Position numbers and translations under genes: made by a program
Shown: positions 57,844-64,000 of the stretch, piece by piece
Layout of the letters: each line of letters begins with the position of its first letter
Position numbering within the stretch: position 1 is the stretch's first letter
The notes under the pieces: generated by a model
Told to the model about the DNA's origin: nothing
The model's database searches: none
Seen by the model: only the letters and a program-made list of their open reading frames with translations
Assembly (NCBI RefSeq): GCF_009659625.1
Contig: NZ_VOIW01000002.1
Span: 124,001 to 188,000 of the forward strand
Length of the DNA stretch: 64,000 bases
Reading direction: 5' to 3'
From: Pseudomonas haemolytica
GTDB taxonomy: Bacteria; Pseudomonadota; Gammaproteobacteria; Pseudomonadales; Pseudomonadaceae

Positions 57844-58350
57844 ATGACTCAAGTCAAACTGACCACCAACCACGGTGACATCGTCATCGAGCTGAACGCC
57901 GAGAAAGCGCCGATCACCGTCGCCAACTTTATCGAGTACGTGAAAGCCGGCCACTACGAAAACACCGTTTTCCACCGTGTCATCGGCAACTTCATGATCC
58001 AGGGCGGCGGTTTCGAGCCTGGCATGAAAGAAAAGAAAGACAAGCGCCCAAGCATCCAGAACGAAGCGGACAACGGCCTTTCCAACGACAAGTACACCGT
58101 CGCCATGGCCCGTACCATGGAGCCGCATTCGGCCTCCGCGCAGTTCTTCATCAACGTCGCCGACAACGCCTTCCTGAACCACAGCGGCAAGAACGTGCAA
58201 GGCTGGGGCTACGCGGTATTCGGTAAAGTCACCGCCGGCACTGACGTTGTCGACAAGATCAAAGGCGTGTCCACTACGTCCAAGGCCGGTCACCAGGACG
58301 TTCCAGCAGAAGACGTGATCGTCGAGAAAGCCGAGATCATCGAAGCGTGA
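57844..58350 (+). CDS. ppiB: Peptidyl-prolyl cis-trans isomerase B (cyclophilin)
   Basis: 168 aa from ATG 57844, no signal peptide, hence cytosolic. Cyclophilin active-site text is complete: [19 protein letters not shown] (catalytic Arg and Phe), [21 protein letters not shown], and [15 protein letters not shown] at 57838 is an alternative start. The TGA overlaps the lpxH GTG start (GTGA), so the two are coupled. Divergent from glnS. Confidence 0.96.
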   Translation: MTQVKLTTNHGDIVIELNAEKAPITVANFIEYVKAGHYENTVFHRVIGNFMIQGGGFEPGMKEKKDKRPSIQNEADNGLSNDKYTVAMARTMEPHSASAQFFINVADNAFLNHSGKNVQGWGYAVFGKVTAGTDVVDKIKGVSTTSKAGHQDVPAEDVIVEKAEIIEA

Positions 58351-59096
58351 TATTGCTGATTTCAGATTTGCATCTGGAAGAGGAGCGCCCGGATATTACC
58401 CGGGCGTTTCTGGATTTACTCCACGGTCGCGCCCGTGGTGCCCAGGCGTTGTACATTCTGGGGGACTTCTTTGAAGCCTGGATTGGCGACGATGGGATGA
58501 CGCCCTTCCAGCGTTCCATCTGTGAAGCGCTGCGTGAACTGAGCGACAGCGGCACCCCGATTTTCATCATGCATGGCAACCGCGATTTCCTGATCGGCAA
58601 GGCGTTCTGCAAAGCAGCAGGCGCAACCTTGCTCAAGGATCCGAGTGTCGTGCAGTTCTATGGCGAGCCAGTGCTATTGATGCACGGCGACAGCCTCTGC
58701 ACCCGCGACCTTGGCTATATGAAGCTGCGGCGTATCCTGCGTAACCCGATTGTGTTGTTTATCCTGCGCCACCTGCCGTTGAGCACGCGCCATAAACTGG
58801 CGCGCAAGTTGCGCAGTGAAAGTTCTGCCCAAGTGCGCATGAAAGCCAACGACATTGTCGATGTAACCCCCGAAGAAGTCCCGCGGGTGATGCAGCAGTT
58901 CGGCGTGCACACCCTGGTGCACGGCCATACGCACCGCCCGGCCATCCATAAGTTGCAGATTGGTGACCAAGCGGCCAGGCGCATTGTACTGGGGGATTGG
59001 GACAAACAAGGCTGGGCGTTGCAGGTGGATGAGCAAGGGTTTCAATTGGCGGCGTTTGACTTCGTCAATCCGCAATTGGCACTGCCTGGCGCATGA
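58347..59096 (+). CDS. lpxH: UDP-2,3-diacylglucosamine hydrolase
   Basis: 249-aa peripheral inner-membrane phosphoesterase of lipid A synthesis, converting UDP-2,3-diacylglucosamine to lipid X and UMP. The start is GTG at 58347, overlapping the ppiB stop. Metal-binding signatures of the calcineurin-like fold are complete: [37 protein letters not shown] and [12 protein letters not shown]. Order ppiB-lpxH is as in other pseudomonads. A REPIN follows. Confidence 0.97.
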   Translation: MILLISDLHLEEERPDITRAFLDLLHGRARGAQALYILGDFFEAWIGDDGMTPFQRSICEALRELSDSGTPIFIMHGNRDFLIGKAFCKAAGATLLKDPSVVQFYGEPVLLMHGDSLCTRDLGYMKLRRILRNPIVLFILRHLPLSTRHKLARKLRSESSAQVRMKANDIVDVTPEEVPRVMQQFGVHTLVHGHTHRPAIHKLQIGDQAARRIVLGDWDKQGWALQVDEQGFQLAAFDFVNPQLALPGA

Positions 59097-59135
59097 TCCT
59101 CAAACACCACTAATCCTATGTGAACAGAGATCAAA

Positions 59136-59227
59136 ATGTGGGAGGGGGCTTGCCCCCGATGGCTGTGGATCAGTCAGCATATTTTTTGGCTGACCCACCG
59201 CTATCGGGGGCAAGCCCCCTCCCACAT
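59136..59227. repeat. REPIN, GGGGGCAAGC variant
   Basis: TGTGGGAGGGGGCTTGCCCC and inverted GGGGGCAAGCCCCCTCCCAC; the loop contains GATCAGTCAGC...GGCTGACC, similar to the 53.7-kb element. Confidence 0.93.
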
Positions 59228-59252
59228 TGAATTGCATTCCAACCTTTGCCGG

Positions 59253-60782
59253 TCAGTGGCCGGACGCTTCCGGCCCTGCCTTGGCGCCAAATGGCGGCTT
59301 GGCCAGCCACACCAGCAACATCAAGCCCATGAACATCCACCCCAGCAACGTGAAGTAATCCACGGTGGACATCATGTACGCCTGGCTGGTGAGCACTTGG
59401 TCCAATTGCGCATACGCCTTGTGCCCCGCTCCACCGAGCGCCTGCAAGGCGTCACGGGTGGCCGAGTCATAGGGCGTCATGCTCTCGCTCATATAGGCAT
59501 GGTGCTGGTCGGCCCGGCGGATCCAGATCCAGGTGGTCAGCGAAGCCGCGAAGCTGCCGCCCAATGTGCGCAGGAAGGTCGCAAGCCCGGCGCCGTCGGC
59601 AATCTGGTGCGGCGGCAGGTCGGACATCAGGATGCTCAGGGTCGGCATGAAGAACAGCGCCACGCCAATGCCCATGAACAGCTGCACCAGGGCGATGTGG
59701 GTGAAGTCCACTTCGTTGGTGAAACCGGCGCGCATAAAGCAGCTCAAGCCAATCGCCAGGAACGCCAGGCCCGCCAGCAGGCGCAAGTCGAACTTGTGCG
59801 CGTACTTGCCCACGAACGGCGACATCAGCACCGGCAGGATACCGATCGGTGCCACCGCCAGCCCGGCCCAGGTGGCGGTATAGCCCATCTGGGTCTGCAG
59901 CCATTGCGGCAGGATCAGGTTGATGCCGAAGAAGCCCGCATAACCGAGGACCAACACGATAGTGCCGATCCGGAAGTTACGGTGAGCGAACAACCGCAGG
60001 TTCACCACCGGGTGCTTGTCGGTCATTTCCCAGATGATGAACACCGCCAGCGCCACCACCGAGATCGCCGCACCGATGATGATGAAGTTGGATTCGAACC
60101 AGTCCAGGTCATTGCCCTTGTCGAGGATGATCTGCAAGGCGCCGACACCGACGATCAGGCTCAGCAGCCCGACGTAGTCCATCGGCTGGTAGCTGGTGAC
60201 CACCGGGCGTTTCTTCAACTGCGAACGCACCACCATCACCGCAAAGATACCGATGGGTACGTTGATGAAGAAGATCCACGGCCAACTGTAGCTGTCAGTG
60301 ATCCAGCCGCCGAGGATCGGCCCCGCAATGGGCGCCACCACGGTGACCATCGCCAGTAACGCCAGTGCCATGCCGCGCCTGGCGGGTGGGTAGACCGCGA
60401 TCAATAGCGTCTGCGTCATCGGGTACAACGGCCCGGCGACCAAGCCTTGCAGCACCCGAAAGCCGATCAGCTCGGGCATTGAGGTGGAAATCCCACAGAG
60501 GAACGACGCCAGCACAAACAGGATGGTCGCCCACAAAAACAGCTTCACCTCGCCAAAGCGCCGGCTCAACCAACCGGTAAGCGGCAAGGCGATGGCGTTG
60601 CTCACCGCAAACGAGGTAATCACCCAGGTGCCCTGCTCGGAACTCACACCGAGGTTGCCAGAGATAGTCGGCAACGCCACGTTGGCGATGGTGGTATCGA
60701 GCACCTGCATAAAGGTCGCCAGCGACAGGCCAATAGTGGCCATCAGCAGGCTGGGTGGCGTGAACGAGGCGTTATTGCTCAT
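59253..60782 (-). CDS. emrB: EmrB-type MFS drug efflux transporter (DHA2)
   Basis: 509 aa, 14 predicted helices. TM1 carries LATFMQVLDTTIANVALPTISGNLG (motif D1). Then VTSFAVSNAIALPLTGWLSRRFGEVKLF (motif A region), RVLQGLVAGPLYPMTQTLL (motif B), and VVAPIAGPILGGWITDSYSWPWIFFINVPIG (motif C plus D2) follow. This is the inner-membrane pump of an EmrAB-TolC-like system. Its ATG overlaps the EmrA stop by one base; last gene of the operon. Confidence 0.94.
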   Translation of the reverse strand: MSNNASFTPPSLLMATIGLSLATFMQVLDTTIANVALPTISGNLGVSSEQGTWVITSFAVSNAIALPLTGWLSRRFGEVKLFLWATILFVLASFLCGISTSMPELIGFRVLQGLVAGPLYPMTQTLLIAVYPPARRGMALALLAMVTVVAPIAGPILGGWITDSYSWPWIFFINVPIGIFAVMVVRSQLKKRPVVTSYQPMDYVGLLSLIVGVGALQIILDKGNDLDWFESNFIIIGAAISVVALAVFIIWEMTDKHPVVNLRLFAHRNFRIGTIVLVLGYAGFFGINLILPQWLQTQMGYTATWAGLAVAPIGILPVLMSPFVGKYAHKFDLRLLAGLAFLAIGLSCFMRAGFTNEVDFTHIALVQLFMGIGVALFFMPTLSILMSDLPPHQIADGAGLATFLRTLGGSFAASLTTWIWIRRADQHHAYMSESMTPYDSATRDALQALGGAGHKAYAQLDQVLTSQAYMMSTVDYFTLLGWMFMGLMLLVWLAKPPFGAKAGPEASGH

Positions 60783-61981
60783 CAGCGTTGCGCAGCCTTG
60801 GGAGCGGCGACGCTGTTGTCATGGATCAACTGGTTGATCATGGCATCGGCCTCGGCCAATTGGCGATCATACACATTGGTGCTGAACGACGCTTTCTGCG
60901 GCGCCTGTTGCGCCAGCACCGGGCCGCTCTGGTCGTGCAGGTTCACGTTGACCACCGTACTCAGGCCCACGCGCAGCGGGTGCTTGGCCAACTCTTCGGC
61001 GTTGATATGAATGCGCACCGGCACCCGTTGCACAATCTTGATCCAGTTACCGGTGGCGTTCTGGGCCGGCAGCAAGGCGAACGCGCTGCCGGTACCGGCG
61101 CCGAGGCTGTCGACGGTGCCGCTGTACTTCACGTCGCTGCCGTAGATGTCGGACTCGATATCCACCGGCTGGCCGATGCGCATATCACGCAGCTGGGTTT
61201 CCTTGAAGTTGGCGTCGATCCACAGCTGGTCCAGCGGAATCACCGCCATCAACGCGGTGCCAGGCTGTACGCGCTGGCCCAATTGCACGGTGCGCTTGGC
61301 CACGTAACCTGTGACCGGCGCGATCAAGGTACTGCGCGCGTTGGCCAGGTAGGCCTGGCGCAACTGCGCGGCGGCAGCTTGCACGTCGGGGTGGGACGAA
61401 ATCACCGTGTCATCCACCAAGGCATTGCTGGTTTTCAGTTGCTGCTCGAGGTTGGTCAAGGCGTTCTTGGCGGCGGTCAGGCTGTCGCGGGCGTGGGACA
61501 GTTCTTCCTGGGAAATCGCGCCGCCCTGGGCCAGGGTCTTACGACGGTTGTAGTTGTCCTGGGCGGTTTGCACATCGGCTTTCTGCGCATTGACCTGGGC
61601 TTTCATGCCATCGACGTTGCTGTACAAGCCGCGCACCTGGCGCACGGTGCGGGCCAGGTTGGCCTGGGCACTCTGCAGGCCGACGGCAGCGTCGTTGGGG
61701 TCGAAGTTGATCAGCACCTGGCCTTCGTGGACCAGGTCGCCATCGTCGGCGCCGATGCTGACCACGGTGCCGGTGACCAGCGGGGTGATTTCCACCACGT
61801 TGCCGTTCACATAGGCGTCGTCGGTACTTTCATTGAAGCGGCCGTAGAACTCATACCAGCCCCACACGCCGACCACACCGAGAATAACGATCAGCGCCAG
61901 GCCGATCAGCATCACTTTGCGTTTGCGTGGGTTGTTGTCTTTGGGTTGTTCAGTTGCAGTGGTGTTTTCGGCAGTGGTCAT
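60782..61981 (-). CDS. emrA: EmrA-type periplasmic adaptor (HlyD family)
   Basis: 399 aa. N-terminal cytosolic tail, then one TM helix (VMLIGLALIVILGVVGVWGWYEFYG). The family signature ESTDDAYVNGNVVEITPLVTGTVVSIGADDGDLVHEGQVLINFDPNDA follows. Next come a coiled coil (QSAQANLARTVRQVRGLYSNVDGMKAQVNAQKADVQTAQDNYNRRKTL) and the barrel domain (LIAPVTGYVAKRTVQLGQRVQPGTALMAVIP). It connects EmrB to the outer-membrane channel encoded 15 bp upstream. Confidence 0.95.
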   Translation of the reverse strand: MTTAENTTATEQPKDNNPRKRKVMLIGLALIVILGVVGVWGWYEFYGRFNESTDDAYVNGNVVEITPLVTGTVVSIGADDGDLVHEGQVLINFDPNDAAVGLQSAQANLARTVRQVRGLYSNVDGMKAQVNAQKADVQTAQDNYNRRKTLAQGGAISQEELSHARDSLTAAKNALTNLEQQLKTSNALVDDTVISSHPDVQAAAAQLRQAYLANARSTLIAPVTGYVAKRTVQLGQRVQPGTALMAVIPLDQLWIDANFKETQLRDMRIGQPVDIESDIYGSDVKYSGTVDSLGAGTGSAFALLPAQNATGNWIKIVQRVPVRIHINAEELAKHPLRVGLSTVVNVNLHDQSGPVLAQQAPQKASFSTNVYDRQLAEADAMINQLIHDNSVAAPKAAQR

Positions 61982-61996
61982 GACAAATACCTCAAA

Positions 61997-63448
61997 TTAT
62001 TCCGTGCGTGTAGCGGGGGTGGTCGCGGTCACGCTGTTGGCGTTGTACCCGCCACCCAGGGCCTGCATCAGTTGAATCGACAGATCGATCTGCGCGGCAT
62101 TCAGGGTTGCCAACTGACGCTGGGCCTGCAGCAATTGCTGCTCGATGCTGAGCACATCCAGGTAGTTGCCGATGCCTGAGCTGTAGCGCTGCACCCCGGT
62201 GTCATAGGACTGCTGGGCAATGTCCGCGGCATGTTGCTGGGCCTGGATCTGCCGCCCGGTGTCGCGCAGCTGCGAAAGGGTGGTGCCGATATCGCCCAAG
62301 GCTTGCACCAGGGTTTTGTTGTACTGGGCTACCGCCAGGTCGTAGTCGGCGTCGCGGGCATCGAGGTCGGCGCGCAGGCGACCGCCGTCGAAGATCGGCA
62401 GCGAAAGGGTCGGCGCAATATTGAAGAAGCGGCTGGCCGAACCGAACATCGCGTCCCCCAGCAACGACTCCGCCCCGGCGCTCGCGCTCAGATTGAGGTT
62501 GGGGTAGAAGCGGGTTTTGCTGGCGTCGATGTTCTTGCTCGCCGCCTCTACCCGCCAGCGTGCGGCGACCAGGTCGGGGCGTCGGCCGAGCAGCTCGGCA
62601 GGCAGTACCGAAGGCACCGCGACGGCGCTGGGCTTGAGCACTGCCGGGCGCGCCAGCTCGCTGCCACGGTCCGGGCCTTTGCCGAGCAACACCGCCAGGG
62701 CGATCTTGGCGCTTTGCAGTTGTTTTTCCGCATCGATCAACTGCGACTGGGAGCTGGCTTCCAGGCTCTCGGTCTGCTGGTACTGGTACTCGCTGTCGAT
62801 GCCGGAACTCAAGCGGCGCTTGCTCAGGTCGAGCATCTGCCGCGTGCGCTTGAGGTCGTCGGTGGCCAGGTCACGCACGATATGCGCTTGGCCCAGGTCG
62901 CTGTAGGCCTTGGCCACGTTGGCGGCCAGGGTCAGGCGCGCGGCCTGTTGATCGACTTCGGCGGCGCGGGCCTCGCCCAGGGTGGCCTCCCAGGCGGCGC
63001 GCTGGCCGCCCCACAAGTCGAAGTTGTAGTTGAAGCTGGCGCCGACATTGCGCACCGTCGAGTACGCATCGCCCTGCCCCCGCGGGTCCTGGTCTTTGGC
63101 CAGGCGCGAACGACTGACGCCGGCGCTGGCATCCAGGGTCGGCATGCGTGCGGCGTTGGCGGCATAGGCGGCGGCTTCGGCCTGATGGGCACGGGCATCG
63201 GCGACTTGCATATCGGGGCTGTGTTGCAGGGCCTCAGCGATCAGGCCGTCGAGCTGTGGGTCGCCGAGGCTTTTCCACCAGTCGGCGGCCGGCCACGCGG
63301 CGCTGGACAGGGTCACGCCGCTCAGGGATTTACCGGTGTGCAGGGTGTTGGCGTCGAGGCGTTGGCCCTGGGTGTCGAGGCCGCTGTAGTTGGCACAACC
63401 GGCCAGCGTCATCGCCGCCAGCACCAGGCTGAATGCGCGTGTGTTCAT
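61997..63448 (-). CDS. Outer-membrane efflux lipoprotein (NodT/OprM type)
   Basis: 483 aa. A lipoprotein signal with lipobox LAGC (MNTRAFSLVLAAMTLAGCANYSG) is followed by two OEP repeats with long helices (e.g. ARMPTLDASAGVSRSRLAKD, KAYSDLGQAHIVRDLATDDLKRTRQMLDLSKRRL) and the RRPDLVAARWRVEAAS phrase typical of NodT-type factors. Its ATG overlaps the marR stop (ATGA), placing the channel in the EmrAB operon. Confidence 0.94.
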   Translation of the reverse strand: MNTRAFSLVLAAMTLAGCANYSGLDTQGQRLDANTLHTGKSLSGVTLSSAAWPAADWWKSLGDPQLDGLIAEALQHSPDMQVADARAHQAEAAAYAANAARMPTLDASAGVSRSRLAKDQDPRGQGDAYSTVRNVGASFNYNFDLWGGQRAAWEATLGEARAAEVDQQAARLTLAANVAKAYSDLGQAHIVRDLATDDLKRTRQMLDLSKRRLSSGIDSEYQYQQTESLEASSQSQLIDAEKQLQSAKIALAVLLGKGPDRGSELARPAVLKPSAVAVPSVLPAELLGRRPDLVAARWRVEAASKNIDASKTRFYPNLNLSASAGAESLLGDAMFGSASRFFNIAPTLSLPIFDGGRLRADLDARDADYDLAVAQYNKTLVQALGDIGTTLSQLRDTGRQIQAQQHAADIAQQSYDTGVQRYSSGIGNYLDVLSIEQQLLQAQRQLATLNAAQIDLSIQLMQALGGGYNANSVTATTPATRTE

Positions 63449-63918
63449 TGTTTACCTACCCGCTGGATAGTGATGGGGTCACCCGCAGCGATCAAAATCT
63501 TCTTCAGAATCCGTTCCAGGCTTTCCAGCTCGCCCGGTTCGAGGGCGCCAGCCAGTTGATTGAGGGCCTGGGCGCCGATATGCGGCAACATGTCCGCCAG
63601 GCGCTGGCCTTCGGCGGTCAGTACCAACTGCACCTGACGGCGGTCCAGCTCGGACCGCTTGCGGCTTAGCAGGTCTTTTTGCTCCAGCCGGTCGAGCATG
63701 CGCGTCATCGAGCCGCTGTCCAGAGACAGGTTGCGGCACAGCTCGGCCGGGGTGTCGACGCCGAACTGGGCCATGATGATCAACACCTTGAACTGCGCGG
63801 CGGTGATGCCGTGGGGTTCCATATGCGTGTCGATGATCCGGTCCTTGAGAATCGCGGCGCGGCCCAGCAACAAGCCAAGATGGCAGTTGTGGAAGTTGTC
63901 AGGGGTGAAGTGAGGCAT
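63445..63918 (-). CDS. MarR family transcriptional regulator
   Basis: 157 aa. The winged helix-turn-helix reads LIIMAQFGVDTPAELCRNLSLDSGSMTRMLDRLEQKDLLSRKRSELDRRQVQLVLTAEGQRLAD, typical of EmrR/MarR. First gene of the operon marR-OMF-emrA-emrB, with an AGGTGA ribosome binding site. The two near-identical palindromes upstream, one between -35 and -10, point to autorepression relieved by a pump substrate. Confidence 0.95.
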   Translation of the reverse strand: MPHFTPDNFHNCHLGLLLGRAAILKDRIIDTHMEPHGITAAQFKVLIIMAQFGVDTPAELCRNLSLDSGSMTRMLDRLEQKDLLSRKRSELDRRQVQLVLTAEGQRLADMLPHIGAQALNQLAGALEPGELESLERILKKILIAAGDPITIQRVGKQ

Positions 63919-63935
63919 CGAAAGTCACCTTATTA

Positions 63936-63947
63936 CTGCCTAGGCAG
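63936..63947. promoter_or_regulatory. MarR operator copy 1
   Basis: CTGCCTAGGCAG, a perfect 12-bp palindrome inside the longer unit TTACTGC[C/T]TAGGCAGCGAAT that is repeated 33 bp away. Confidence 0.75.
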
Positions 63948-63962
63948 CGAATATGTGACGAG

Positions 63963-63990
63963 ATGTTACTGCTTAGGCAGCGAATGTCAA
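63963..63990 (-). promoter_or_regulatory. Promoter of the marR-emr operon with operator copy 2 in its spacer
   Basis: On the minus strand: TTGACA (63990-63985), 16-bp spacer, TAACAT (63968-63963). The second operator CTGCTTAGGCAG (63969-63980) lies entirely within the spacer, so repressor binding would exclude RNA polymerase. Confidence 0.7.
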
Positions 63991-64000
63991 ATGGAATAAT

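Overview
The window is chromosomal DNA from a fluorescent Pseudomonas (P. fluorescens group). I infer this from the 14-subunit-type nuo operon with fused nuoCD, the order purB-roxA-GNAT then aceA-nuo, the cysS-glnS-ppiB-lpxH block, a fused mrpAB antiporter operon, and many Pseudomonas-type REP/REPIN palindromes (GTGGGAGGGGGCTTGCTCCC class and TAGGAGCGAGCTTGCTCGCG class). I saw no rRNA, tRNA, CRISPR array, complete insertion sequence or prophage. Layout: 1-6.4 kb carries housekeeping genes (hflD end, purB, the ribosomal oxygenase roxA, a GNAT acetyltransferase, a secretin-domain protein, aceA with a long leader). 6.9-21.9 kb is the complete nuoA-N operon for NADH dehydrogenase I. 21.9-24.7 kb is a small accessory spot: a decayed antitoxin gene, an internally deleted group II intron, and an AT-rich import holding an MFS exporter preceded by a small, apparently frameshifted partner gene. 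24.7-34.4 kb is metabolic and transport cargo (beta-barrel protein, arylamine N-acetyltransferase, small hydrophilic proteins, two MFS exporters, DyP peroxidase, a GapN-like dehydrogenase, a FUSC protein). 34.4-38.3 kb is a very large Ig-like repeat protein on the minus strand, interrupted by one in-frame stop. 38.7-44.4 kb is a TetR regulator divergent from a four-gene ABC-type tripartite exporter. 44.5-47.5 kb is an XRE-cupin/FAD-protein pair divergent from an EamA exporter. 47.7-53.7 kb is the mrp Na+/H+ antiporter operon. 53.8-59.1 kb holds a HIT protein, cysS, glnS, ppiB and lpxH. 59.2-64 kb is a MarR-OMF-EmrA-EmrB efflux operon with two operator copies, one lying between the -35 and -10 of its promoter. 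Working together: AceA feeds the glyoxylate shunt, Nuo oxidises the resulting NADH and pumps protons, and Mrp uses that gradient for Na+ extrusion and pH control. Three separately regulated efflux systems (ABC-MFP-OMF, EmrAB-OMF, EamA) plus three single MFS pumps make the second half a transport-rich region. The least explained items are the AT-rich exporter module at 23.1-24.6 kb, the nonsense-split Ig-repeat gene, a 21-codon leader ORF between nuoL and nuoM, an orphan terminator near 38.5 kb, and the Gly-for-Glu active-site change in the GapN-like enzyme.
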